DNA of 64,000 nucleotides from Apostichopus japonicus (Eukaryota; Echinodermata; Holothuroidea; Aspidochirotida; Stichopodidae). This document shows positions 51,524-61,833 of this stretch, in pieces. The stretch covers positions 1,524,501-1,588,500 of the forward strand of contig NC_092561.1 of NCBI RefSeq assembly GCF_037975245.1, given 5' to 3'. Both the position numbers and the translations under genes were made by a program. Position 1 is the first letter of the stretch. Every line of letters begins with the position of its first letter. The notes under the pieces are model-generated. The model searched no databases, was not told where the DNA came from, and saw only the letters and a list, made by a program, of their open reading frames with translations.

Positions 51524-54500
51524 CCCTATATAACCAATACTGGATATTATACACACACTTCAGGCCTTTAGAAGCTAACAGCTTGGATTTCCATGAACGG
51601 TCAAATCACACATATTACAATGCCAGAATAACACTACAAATCTCAGAGATAGAATTATCCTCCCACATTTCCTATTTTGCTCACATGCCGGTATATATTG
51701 TATATGTTTAATCCTAGTAAAGGATCTAGTACTTCTATATATGGTTGCCAAACTCTCTTATAGATTTCCTGTATTGTTTTCCCAGACTACCTGAAACAGG
51801 TTCAGGAGCAATAGTTATTTGAATAAATAAAGTTAAAATCCAAACAGGAAACTCGTGCATAGCCTAGATGAGTTAATTGGGTATTATTAGTATATAGTCA
51901 TTTGAAACAGTGATATTAGGGTAGGAGACAGTATAGGTTGATAACAACCAAACTAAGAATTACAAAAGCAAAATGGCAACATAGATACATATTTACAAAT
52001 ATAACCAAACATATGTAGTACTTAGTTCATTATTAATGTCCCTAACAATATTTAATAATAGTCCTACTTTCTGCATATAAAAATGCATACTCCCAATTAA
52101 GATCTATAGTATATATATATTTCAGTGTTTACATGCATATAACATTGTTCCTGTCAACACCCACTGTCTAATTATATTCATGTAGGTTGGCTAGAATATC
52201 AAACCCTACTACAAATAGCACAGTAATCTTACGGACACAAAGACCATCAATTAAACTACTTTAATGTCCTCCACACTCAGCGAATCACAGTTTCAAGTTT
52301 GACCAAAGCTGCTGCTTTTTGCATTTGTGTCCCATTTGCATTGCATGTTGCTGTTTTGTGATATAGCCCACAAAAATGGCAATCCATTTGACAAAACAGA
52401 CTGACAATCTGACCAAAAGGCAGATTTTACGACAAATATCTGCATAATTATTAATAACACAAAGTCTGGCACCAAAACTAACAACTAGGACAGCATTTCA
52501 GGACATAAAGTACATCAACTTTAATATCATACAGATGCATTAGATATTACTCACTTGAATGCATAAACAGGCATCTATCCTAATAGCCTAAGCCATCTCT
52601 CTGGGTTACTGACAATAATAACCTAAATCATAATAATAATCATGATAAGACTGTGGATTTATATAGTGCCAACTCAGAGACAAGAAGAAGCTGCTTCTAG
52701 GCGCTTAACGAAACAAGTCAATATAGCAATCAAAAGAACAACAGACAACGGGAAAATCGGAGAGGACCCTAACATGGTCCCCATAGCACAGCCACTGGTA
52801 CCACAGCCTGTGTATTAAACTAACATACAGCACAAAACAATTCAAGGCTAATTATGTCTTTTTCGCGCTAAAAGCCTCCACAAAAAATCTTGACAATTAT
52901 CATTCATAGAGGTATTGAAAACACGCCTGTAAACTTATATCAATCAAACAAACAGTTTTACATCCTTGCAGGGTGTTCAAGTATACACAATAATATTATA
53001 ACAGTACAATATACTGTAGACTGCCTGCAAGCAACTCCACTGTTGGATGTGTGAATAAACTCCAGATTATATGGCAATTTGATTCAAAGGTTGTTATCAT
53101 GGGTAACGCACTGAATGTATGTTGCCAGTTAATATTTTCCTATATAACAATATACAATGGAGGCTATATTTATCCACCTTAGGGAGTAGGTTTACAGTTA
53201 CATTCACTGCCAATGCAACAATCGCTGGATAAAATTATACTTTTAATCCAACTAGCTATATTTGAAGGGACACCCACTGGCATTGTAATGCACCATAATA
53301 TAATACAAAAGAAATGCCTGGATGTTCTTGACCTTATGATCTGTCAGGTACAATGAATGTGGTTATGGAGGCTTTAAAGTGTGGAAGGGTGGGACATGTT
53401 CCGCCCCCGCCCCGCCCCCTCCAACCTCCTCCGTCAACATTTCATTTTGGGATATAGGAGACAGGAGATTTGGTATTAATCTTGGCCATTATTTGGAGCG
53501 AGCTGGAGTGCTTTTACAGAAACAGTTACAATTACACTATTAAACATTAAGGAGAGGCCAGATGAAGAAGAAACAGCTTTAATTTGGACTAAAAGCCGAC
53601 AGAAGTCGAATTTCTAATAGACAGACAGAGCGAGTTGCAATGAACAGGACTGAATTTGCAGAGAGAACCATCTCTGTAGGATGGCAGTCGAGAGAACGAT
53701 CGCCGTAGGATCGCAGTCGAGAGAGTGATTGCCGTAGGATCGCAGTCAAGAGAATGATCTCTGTAGGATCGCAGTCAAGAGAACCATCTCCGTAGGATCC
53801 CAGTCGTGAGAATGATCTCCGTAGGTTGGCAGTCAAGAGAATGATCTCCGTAGGATCGCAGTGAAGAGAATGATCGCCGTAGGATCGCAGTCGAGAGAAC
53901 AATCGCCGTAGGATCGCAGTCAAGGGAATGATCTCTGTAGGATCGCAGTGAAGAGAATGATCGCCGTAGGATCGCAGTCGAGAGAAAGATCTCTGTAGGA
54001 TCGCAGTCGAGAGAACGATCGCCGTAAGATCACAGTGGAGAGAACGATCGTCATAGGATCACGGTTGAGTATTTGGATATTAAGTATATCAACTAGTGAC
54101 CATTAATTGACTGTCTAGCCTATTTGTCTAATGACTTATGGAATAAGATAAAACAATTGAATATAATTCAAACTTGGAAGACCTGAGAGCATTAGACATC
54201 ATAATGCTGTGATGTTATCACACATAATTATCTCTTTGTTTTAGTACACATGAGTTTGTCTGTTAAAGTTTCAGATACTGCTGTGATAAAGTGGTCCAGT
54301 TATAGCCAGAATTTATGGAAGGAACCATAAACTTAGATCGTTAACAAGAAAAAAACATATCTAACTCTGCAATAATATATTAACTGTTTATCATTACATA
54401 TTTACCTTTGTTTGTTGTCTCTATTTACTGTTTCAGGGAATCAAAGGTAATGCAAGATGGAGAGATAGATTATTGGTAGATAGATAGATTAGTGCCACAG

Positions 54501-56118
54501 ATTATATCGATTCTGCATTGTTTTCCCCCTTTGATGTGCAAACTAATCCCTAACTCTGCCATGCTCTTACTATTATGTAGTAATTTTGTTTTTTCATTTT
54601 TCATTTTCTTCTTTTTTGTCAAATATATGGTCATTCATAAATAAATCAAGATTCCATTCAGTTCTCAGTGTTTCTCTGTCCAGACATCACTACTTTTTTT
54701 ATTTTATTTTTTTTAATATTATTTTGGTGCTTAAATCACAAGAGACTTAAATTAAGCAAAATTAAAATTTTGACCTCTACAGGTCATTATTATAATATTT
54801 CAATGTCGATTATTAATTATTGATAATCGATTATTAATAAATCATTATCTATTATTTATTAGTGATTATTATTTATTATCGATTAGTAAAACCTGTTTAT
54901 CTAAATCACCAAAAGCGGCTGAAAAACTTATAAAATAAAATTTAAAAAAATTAATATATATCAAATTAATACTGCAATGCACATGAAAGTATCTGGTTTT
55001 CTTTCTGTTTTGTGTCTTTCTGAAGGAAAGATTTATCCTTGTCAGCTATGACATCATTCAGTTCTTTGTTTAAGTCTTCCGTCAGATATTTTCTTAAAAT
55101 TTGGTATTAAACCAGTAAACAATAATCAATCAATAATCACGCATGAAAGATCACCCAAATATAAAAAAAAAATTGACTTGATTTTTCATTACTTCAATTT
55201 TTTTTTTTTTTTGTTAACGGAAAACTTGTTTAGCTATTAAACCTGATGGACTCACATTGAAAACTGGAACTTTAATATCAATATTAAGTGACATCCAATT
55301 ATTAATTTGAAATTTGATCAAAAAGTCAACTACAAACAGTGGCTAAAAGTCAGTTCATAGCACTGCACTGCAACCCCCTATCGTAACGAACTTATCAGTG
55401 AAAATATCTACTGTAGAGACAGGAAAAGGAAGCAGACAATTTAAGCAGATTCCAAGATTACTAATGCTTGGACAATAAGTAGACACAATTTGACAGAATG
55501 TTAGACCTGAATATTAAACAATTCCACTGGCATTGCTTGAAGACAGATCTGCGGAAGTTTAAAATCGACATCACTGCAACAGTCCTGCACAGTGGCGTGG
55601 GAAGGTACTTTTGAGTGGGGGGCTGAATACTGATGGCCGGCCTGGGGGAGCGGTCTAAGTAGAGGGGGTGTCTCCCTCCCCTTTGGATTTTTTTTGCATT
55701 TCCAGGTGGCCTCAGATGCAAACCCCCCGGTTCCTACGCCCTTGGTCCTGCATTAGACTTGCATTTCAGTCACTTTTATTATTTTCACTTTGCCGAGAGA
55801 GAGAGAGAAGGGGAGGGAGCTGTGGAGGGGGGAGGGGGGGGAAGAGAATACATCAAGTTTACCTGTTATCAAGCTTGAAATGATCAAAGGCAGGATCAAC
55901 ATTTTCAAAATTCGCATCAGTATTTCTCCGGGGAAACCCAGGACGACGATGGTCGTAGCCGAGGGTTCTGCCAGCCGCAGGAGGAGACCAAACAAGATCC
56001 CCAACACCACGCTGATTACGGTCATAATAAGCAGAATATTTGCCATAAACCAGACTTTAAATCGACCCGACCTCGAATACACCTCCACGTTGTCTGTACT
56101 CTTGGTTTGTCCGTCCAT
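36766..56118 (-). CDS. SLC1A2-like: Excitatory amino acid transporter (SLC1A family, EAAT2-like), 10 coding exons, 489 aa
   Basis: This is a sodium-coupled glutamate/aspartate carrier of the plasma membrane. Coding exons on the minus strand are 56118-55863, 49552-49345, 45460-45418, 43509-43422, 42575-42449, 41887-41657, 40248-40054, 38994-38860, 38017-37918 and 36852-36766. All junctions are GT-AG and in phase, totalling 1470 nt. TM1 is at ~24-49. The HP1 serine motif SSSSATLP covers 316-323 and NMDGT (TM7 sodium site) covers 351-355. HP2 has [11 protein letters not shown] from 390. TM8 has D429, R432 and N436 in [10 protein letters not shown], where the Arg marks acidic rather than neutral substrates. 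The HP2 motif resembles EAAT2. It is shorter than vertebrate EAATs because the TM3-TM4 loop and C tail are short; NGT in that loop could be glycosylated. No lesion seen. Exact paralogue assignment is uncertain. Confidence 0.93.
37918..38017 (-). CDS. SLC1A coding exon 9 (TM8)
   Basis: It encodes [19 protein letters not shown], containing the substrate-contacting Asp, Arg and Asn, then [14 protein letters not shown]. The donor is assigned as AGG|GTAAAC. Confidence 0.92.
38860..38994 (-). CDS. SLC1A coding exon 8 (HP2)
   Basis: It encodes [17 protein letters not shown] and on to [10 protein letters not shown]2 is the extracellular gate that closes over the substrate. Confidence 0.93.
40054..40248 (-). 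CDS. SLC1A coding exon 7 (HP1, TM7)
   Basis: It encodes [20 protein letters not shown] and the NMDGT sodium-binding motif, then [13 protein letters not shown]. Donor GTGAG|GTTCGT. Confidence 0.93.
40985..41215. repeat. ~20-bp tandem repeat in SLC1A intron
   Basis: About eleven degenerate units of TTTTGTACAATACATAATA. It opens long minus-strand frames that are not real proteins. Confidence 0.8.
41657..41887 (-). CDS. SLC1A coding exon 6 (TM5-TM6, HP1 start)
   Basis: It encodes [15 protein letters not shown] through [11 protein letters not shown]. The HP1 serine string is completed across the splice junction. Confidence 0.92.
42163..42252. repeat. Homopyrimidine tract (plus strand) in SLC1A intron 5
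   Basis: About 90 bp are almost purely C and T, so the transcribed minus strand gives a purine-rich RNA. A second tract of CCACCC repeats at 42628-42700 lies in the preceding intron. Confidence 0.7.
42449..42575 (-). CDS. SLC1A coding exon 5 (TM4c-TM5 start)
   Basis: It encodes [16 protein letters not shown] to [11 protein letters not shown], ending TG|GTAAGT in phase 2. Confidence 0.9.
43422..43509 (-). CDS. SLC1A coding exon 4 (extracellular loop)
   Basis: It encodes [16 protein letters not shown] to GSMNVLG. NGT is a potential N-glycosylation site in the extracellular TM4 loop. Confidence 0.88.
45418..45460 (-). CDS. SLC1A coding exon 3 (43-nt micro-exon)
   Basis: It encodes [14 protein letters not shown], the conserved 'FPxNLVxxCF' step after TM3. 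Acceptor CTCTCACCAG and donor CAG|GTATGT; ends in phase 0. Confidence 0.9.
46765..47235. repeat. Imperfect ~230-bp tandem duplication in SLC1A intron 2
   Basis: GTCCTTCATGGAACAATAGA at ~46768 matches GTCCTTCATACATCAATAGA at ~47000. CTTGTGTTTACAAAACTAAC at ~46904 matches GTGTTTAACAAAACTAAC at ~47185. The second unit has gained an ATT tract. Confidence 0.65.
49345..49552 (-). CDS. SLC1A coding exon 2 (TM2-TM3)
   Basis: The exon continues as [20 protein letters not shown] and ends at TFLDLI plus AG (phase 2). Confidence 0.92.
49790..49920 (-). repeat. 'ATTTATATAGCGC'-type dispersed repeat, reverse copy
   Basis: AAGTGCCTCTAGGCC...TTTGGCGCTATATTATAA then (ATT)n matches the reverse complement of 52625-52700. 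Class not determined; only two diverged copies here. Confidence 0.4.
50987..51366. mobile_element. hAT-like MITE with 8-bp target duplication
   Basis: The ends are CATAGGCATAGGAG and, inverted, CATAGGCGTAGGAGGC. GAGACAGG is directly repeated at 50979-50986 and 51367-51374, a perfect 8-bp target duplication as made by hAT transposases. No coding capacity in 380 bp. It sits in SLC1A intron 1. Confidence 0.8.
51473..51520. repeat. (TA)n microsatellite
   Basis: 24 uninterrupted TA units in SLC1A intron 1. Confidence 0.95.
52625..52810 (+). repeat. 'ATTTATATAGTGC'-type dispersed repeat
   Basis: (TAA)n followed by GTGGATTTATATAGTGCC and later CTAGGCGCTTAAC, a layout common among small repeats of marine invertebrates. 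A diverged inverted copy lies at 49790-49920. Confidence 0.4.
53676..54065. repeat. 29-bp minisatellite, about 13 units
   Basis: Units of GTAGGATCGCAGTCGAGAGA plus (A/G)(A/T)GATC(G/T)CC repeat every 29 bp (for example 53676, 53705, 53734). Variation between units is mostly C/T or A/G. It reads open in several frames because 29 is not a multiple of three and the unit lacks stops; I do not regard it as coding. Confidence 0.85.
55590..55744. mobile_element. Short hAT-like MITE beside SLC1A exon 1
   Basis: The ends are CAGTGGCGTGGGAA and, inverted, CAAGGGCGTAGGAA. The direct repeat GTCCTGCA at 55582-55589 and 55745-55752 is an 8-bp target duplication. It lies only ~120 bp beyond the 5' splice site of coding exon 1. 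Confidence 0.75.
55863..56118 (-). CDS. SLC1A coding exon 1 (N terminus, TM1, start of TM2)
   Basis: The ATG lies in CAAATATGG, and the exon ends ...ISSLITG at donor CAG|GTAAAC in phase 1. The segment [20 protein letters not shown] is a classic SLC1 signature. Confidence 0.92.
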
Positions 56119-56211
56119 ATTTGAACTCTAGGGATTTTTGACGAGTCTAGATGGAAGCGTTTTCTTATGCCGCAGGCGTCTTGCGATGAGCTCTTCTAAG
56201 ATGCTTTAAGG
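56119..56211 (-). other. SLC1A 5' untranslated part of the first coding exon
   Basis: On the minus strand a strong pyrimidine tract and acceptor (CTCTCTTTTCCTCCTTTAG) end at 56212, 93 nt before the ATG. So an upstream non-coding exon, and hence the promoter, should lie further right; I could not identify it. Confidence 0.6.
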
Positions 56212-59200
56212 CTAAAGGAGGAAAAGAGAGAGGAAAAAAATTATAGAAATATTAAAAAAAACAACCAAAACAGAGAGAGTAACGGGATAATAGCAGTCAG
56301 AGGTATCGAAGACCTACAGTGTTACGAACTTCAGTCTGATTTTGTGTTTCAATACATTGTGTTACACTCCAAATTAGCTGTGTATTTATATCTATATATA
56401 TTAAAACCTCAAACTTTGGTTATTTACACATGAAGTCATTGAGTGGTCACAAACTGAGTATCACCACTGTTCAGATTGCCAATTATAACTATCTCAGCTA
56501 GATTGCAATAGACTTTAAAATACAAGAGTTTTTATTTGTTTTGATTATTGCAGGGGGGGCGGGGGTCATAATGCTATTAATGGGTATTTGACTTGTTAAC
56601 TGTCAACTATTAAAAAGCTTCCATCAGGCAAACCAAATTAGCTTAATGATTTAATCAATAAGTCAACAAGGTAACAATATTGATTTTGATACTCCATGAA
56701 AGACCTTCAATTAGTTTGACTTATTGAAAATGTAAGTTCGCAGTCTGTTATGCAGGGACATAAAATTCAGCAAATTTGTTCGTAATGTTGCGGTAATATT
56801 GATACCTAAACATTACTAACTTTTGAAAATGCAGGGAGATCAGGATTGTGCTTTCTCCAGGGAGGGGGGGGGGGAGGGGGTGAGGGTATAACACAAGCAA
56901 ATTAGGTCACAACTTCTTATCTAGTCATGGTAGTGTGGCATGCCGATCCTTTAGATTTACGTTCGTTTTGTGTTTAAATAGGGAATATCTGGGGTCATAT
57001 GATTCCAGAGCATACACACAGGCATCATGATTGCCATTGCCACGACATGATAACAGGATTGTTGGGTCTGATCTAGAGTACATATGAGCACCATGAATTT
57101 GATCCCCCCCAATGGTATCAGAATGCCCCCCTGCCCCCTGTGTTCTCAAGGCGCTGGTTAGTTGGTCACCGTAAAGGAACCATATAGGGTTAATTACAAA
57201 TCCCTTGATTTAACTATTCGTGGGAAGGGAAATGGAATCTGATCAAACGACAACTGTGAACTCCAGAGAATCTGACAGTTTGGTCATCTCTGGAGCAATA
57301 TCAAACTGGTCCTCCTGATGCTAGTTCTTACATTCGCAACAATGAGGTCGTAAGGGGGAAGGTTGAGGGGAATGCATTTCATCGATAGCGCTATCTGAAA
57401 GCCCCTGCATTTGACATTTTCCCAGCACTGCATGCTTGACTAGCTGTTGTCCATGGCACTGATAAGCCATACTGATTACCAGCCAAGCTGCATGGTACTG
57501 GCGTACTAATGTGGCATGCATAAGCAGCTTGGCAGTGCCAGCTGGTCATATTTTGGGAGATACAAGTGCTGCTAATGGTCAGGAATTGAAAGTATTTAGT
57601 TTTTAAAAGGTGCTGTGTAATTCCTACTACCACATTGCACTCTGGAGCAAGGATTAATTGAACACAGATTTTTGTAACCAAACACAGGCACAGTCTAAAA
57701 CTGTAGTCATTGCAATACACCTGCTTCGATGCATTGTTTAACACATAGCTAATAAAAACTAGGTTCAACAAATGAAATATGTACCTGTGGATTAGTATAC
57801 GCCAGTATGTATGCCTAAAGAGGCAGGTGGGGAGGGGAGGGGGGAAGAGAGTCAGCGGAGGATATATCCCTTGTCCCTTTGATCAATTAAGGAATGTGTC
57901 AAGAATAATGTATTCTAATATTTGTAATATACTAAATGAAAACTTGAAAGATTACAAAGAAGGTGGCCAGGTAACTAATTGTCCCTAAGACCCTGACCTA
58001 GCTGTCAGGTATCCTTGTCAGTGTATCGATCACCCTCCAATAATTAAGAGAGAACAGCTTGATAGTTCACTAGCAATATAGAATGATACATATCCATATT
58101 TGGACACGTTTCTATGATAAATATGTCTCTAATATGATTTCTACCTTGGTTAACAGGAAAATGACCAAAGACATAACTTCCTTTGAGATCGTGTTTTTAA
58201 CCTTCGTTGAAAATGCTTGTTTTGTCCACATTTCTTTTATTAAACCATTTACCCAGGGATGTTTTTTAGTTCCAAAGTTATTTTTCAATGTCAGAAACAC
58301 AATCTGATCACGATTCAACATTTTGGCCGTCTTTTCTGAACAAATAACGAAAAATGTATGTGAAGAGCATGTTTGTCATTGGGCATAATTGACATAGGGC
58401 AGTCATGTGTTTTTCTTAGTTCAATGACAAAGTTGATTCTGTGGTTTCGTAACTGATGGTTAAAACTCATTAGCATACATGTGTTTGAAAATACTATTTG
58501 AACCTGTCACACTCAGGATGTATCGAACAGAATTTTGTAGATTTTCGAAAATCATTTTACAATTCAAGAGAAAGCCTTTCGCTTAATTTATTCCAAAGTA
58601 AATCCACTCTGAAAATTTTCTGGCACCCAGACACTTTCTTATCAGCAATAAACAGTTACATGCAGATCATTGTTGTTGTTACCCATAACACAACATGCTG
58701 CTAAAAAAAAATGCAACGCCCACGCAAGTTTAGCAAAGCCCTTAAGCTGTACATAAGCATGCAAATTAGATCCAGTGTTTTTGCCAAAATATACCCTTCA
58801 ATTGGGATATATAGATCTATAGCTGTGATACACACTGTGTCATAATCTAGAAGCATTGACAAGCCATCTATATATATCCATATAATCATCAAGTCCACTG
58901 AACTTCACAAACACTCTGTTTTCTTTTTTTAACTGGTACTAGTTGCTCCATAAAAACAGCCAATCATATTGTTCTACACTGTGGCTTTCATAGTCAACCA
59001 CAAGCACATATGCTTGAAAGCGACACAGCCCCGTTAAAATTATCATGTGGGGCTCTCAAATCATCATCGAAACTGGATTAACTCCTATTCCAACGACAAT
59101 CAGCCTCCCTGCGAGTATTGCGTGACAATTACCTCGTTCTCTGATAACGTGAGAACAGGATATAAGCGAGCCAAGATTATAGCGTGACACAGCTGCAGCA

Positions 59201-60030
59201 GGCCGGACTCGGGTCATCTAGGATATTACATCGCCGGGGATTTCTTGACCATCTCTCACTCAAGGGTGGTGTAGATAGATTTTAAAAGTTACATGCATCC
59301 TCCTGCTTAGTCCCGCCTCTGCCTCCACGGTATCATAGATGATTAAAATTATCAATGCAGAAAGCTCTACCTCGTCCTCTACAGCTGATGAGATCTTTTG
59401 AGATGGAAAGGGCTTTGGCCTCTAGAAAATTTAAGGAGGACATTTTATGCTAACAGGATGGATACCTTCGAGATCACTTCATGAACTGTGTAAAGTGCTG
59501 GCATATTGTGTTTGGCATAAAATGCAATCGGCAGTAAGTTACATGTTTAGCCTCCTGTTTGGCTCGATTTCCACTCTAAAATTACATCAAGAATTGCATA
59601 AATGTGCGTGTCTGGAGAGCAGATGAAACTTAACTGATGAACTGACAGGGAAATCCACAACAGGATGTCTAAACAATCATCCTCAAAGAAGTAGTTGAAT
59701 GTATTATTAGGTTTGGCACAAAACTTCAATCAACAATCAACAATGTACTTTTTACATATCTCCTGTTTGGCTGGCCCTCTCCTCTGCACGAAGTCGGTTA
59801 ATTAACAAAGTTTGTTATCTGTCCGCCCCACTTTCATTTTGTTGTTTTTGATTTTCAAAGATACATCCTTTAGATGAGGTATGATGTTAACACAAAGGCC
59901 GAGTAAACTGCTGTATGCTCATTCATAAACAGGAAACTTTGTCGAAATGTTGTTGCTTGCTGACAATGTGCGTGCTAGCTGCAATCAGTTCAAATCTAAA
60001 TATGACACACTTATATGAGTACTATAAATT
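56212..60030. other. Presumed SLC1A 5' intron/upstream region
   Basis: No coding exon recognised. It contains G runs near 56554 and 56862-56879 and AT-rich sequence. A non-coding first exon may be hidden here. Confidence 0.4.
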
Positions 60031-60305
60031 CAGGCGCGTAGCCAAGGGGGGGCGAAGGGGGCAGCTGTCCCCCCCTTGAGCATATTTTTTAAATGTTTTT
60101 TATGATATTGCTAGCATTTTCAAAAGAGAAAATGCTAAGATGCAACTTACAAGGCCTGGGAAGTGCCATTTCCAGCGATCTAGGAGGCATTTTCATCCAA
60201 AATTTTCTTGTACGCGCCAACTATGGTGGCGCTACGCTTTGATAGTTTGCAATGCCGAATCTACAGTTTCGCCCCTCCCTTGGCAAATTCCTGGCTACGC
60301 GCCTG
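60031..60305 (+). mobile_element. MITE 'GGCGCGTAGCC' family, copy 1
   Basis: The ends CAGGCGCGTAGCCA and, inverted, CAGGCGCGTAGCCAGG are flanked by a perfect 8-bp duplication TATAAATT (60023-60030 and 60306-60313). The 275-bp body has a poly(G)/poly(C) left end and no ORF. Eight-bp duplications and CAGG ends suggest mobilisation by a hAT transposase. Confidence 0.85.
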
Positions 60306-60596
60306 TATAAATTGCAAAGAAAAAGGACATTTGACTTCTACAATTTCATGAGTGCCCCCCACCCCCCCCCCCCAAGAAAAAACAACAACATAGGACAAAG
60401 TTAGTAGAAGCCAGCAGCGTGTTACAGTATTTGAAATCATATCACTCCTGCGTGAAATATTTATATTTATTCTGTAAATTAATATGGCTAGTTGTAAAAT
60501 GATACCTCAGTATGGGTAGAAAATGTAATATGAGAGAACACAGTCTCCAAGACATGGCTGTTGCAAAAAGAAGGCACATCTACAGTCAGTTAATAA

Positions 60597-60763
60597 GGGG
60601 TTAATCAACGGTCTAGCGTGCGTTACACACAGGAGTAATGCACGATCGGGGGATAATGCAAGCGATGCACGAGGGCGGAGCCCGAGTGCATCCAGCGATA
60701 GCATTAACACCCGGAGTGCATTAATCATGTGAGTAACGCACGCTAGACCGTTGATTCACCCTG
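60597..60763. repeat. GC-rich palindromic element
   Basis: AATCAACGGTCTAGCGTGCG at 60603 is matched in inverse at the right end (CGCACGCTAGACCGTTGATT, to 60756). The arms continue imperfectly through GTTAC-CACA-TAATGCAC. The core holds nested hairpins such as GCACGAGGGC/GCCCGAGTGC. A related partial segment (CGTGCGTTACTCACAGGATTAA) lies ~100 bp further at ~60868. Confidence 0.7.
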
Positions 60764-61009
60764 TTCATTCATACACTACCATTTGTGTGGGGGAAAAAAT
60801 CATAAAACAAAACATTTTTGGTTACATATAACCAAAGATTTATTAAAGTGATGCCCCGTAATTTTACCGTGCGTTACTCACAGGATTAACCACGGTCAGC
60901 TGACCTGAATGGACCAATAGGATTTAGGAATCTTTACTAAGTATGAATGAACTGTTGTTTAAATAGATCTCTAGCTTTATGGCCCATGATATCACTTTTC
61001 ATTCTAGAA

Positions 61010-61470
61010 ATGCAACCTATATCTTTAATTCTAATGTATAGATGTGTCCAAGGCCTGGTTCCAGATCACCTAATACTGATAATACTATTCTACTGAGATG
61101 ATAGCCATTCTTACAGAACTAGATCTAGCTGCTCCAGTAATGTTTTACTTGCTCCTGTTAGATCTGGGAATGGTAAAAGGTCCTTTAAAGTTTACTGGAG
61201 GCAGGTCGTGGAACAGTCTTCCCCCAAAATTTGAAATGCTTGCCATATGTTAATATTTTTAAAAGCAATATGAAAAACTTATATATTTAGTTTAGATGTC
61301 TGATATTTGTTTGTCTATCTTTTTTGCGCTTTTGGATGTTTACTGTTATTCAACTGCATAATATCGTATGTGTATTTTGTATTGAGGGCTCCTATGGAAA
61401 GCAATGCTCTGCACTGAGCAGGACTACCCTCTTTAAAGATGACCATCATAAAAAATAATAAAAAAAATTC
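61010..61470 (+). pseudogene. LINE reverse-transcriptase 3' remnant (CR1/L2/Jockey type)
   Basis: Broken frames give MYRCVQGLVPDHL, then YRTRSSCSSNVLLAPVRSG, then KRSFKV and, after a frameshift, RSWNSLPPKI. This is the typical C-terminal end of non-LTR retrotransposon ORF2, where 'sFkvaaprlWNsLP' is conserved. Stops and frameshifts show decay. The 3' untranslated part contains GGGCTCCTATGGAAAGCAAT and ends in an A/AAT-rich tail at about 61470. Confidence 0.75.
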
Positions 61471-61624
61471 TGACCTTACAAAGAAAAAAGCAGGTATTGA
61501 AGCGTTAAAAATTAAAGACGTGAAAAGGCAAAAGGCAGAAAATGCATCAAGAACATATAAAGGGGAGATCTGGGTTTAATTTATTATATATGGCATCATA
61601 AAATGCTGTGCAAATAGTTAAAAT

Positions 61625-61833
61625 ATGTATATATATATTTTAGATCCTCCTGCAAGCAGGAACTCGCGAAGAAGCCTCATTGGCTTATCAAAGCCGCAAG
61701 CTGACCGAAGTCAGTCTCTTACATTCATATTTAACGTCTATGATTTATATGAATTGTTAATTTTCAACAACTCTGTAACTGGACGACGTACATTACCTGG
61801 GAGTGACTCGAACCGGAGACCTTATGATTACTC
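61625..61833 (-). mobile_element. tRNA-derived SINE, copy 2
   Basis: This is the reverse complement of the element at 4408-4640, including the B-box region (GGTTCGAGTCACTCCC on the minus strand, ~61815-61800), TCCTGCTTGCAGGA-type core and GGAGGATCTAAAATATATA tail. The tRNA-like head is cut short at the right. Confidence 0.7.

Noticed and set aside
53579-53923. 114-aa minus-strand ORF with repeated peptide units
   Set aside because: It is the 29-bp minisatellite read through; open frames arise because the unit lacks stops.
55790-56131. Plus-strand 113-codon ORF opposite SLC1A exon 1
   Set aside because: Shadow of the conserved transporter exon on the minus strand.
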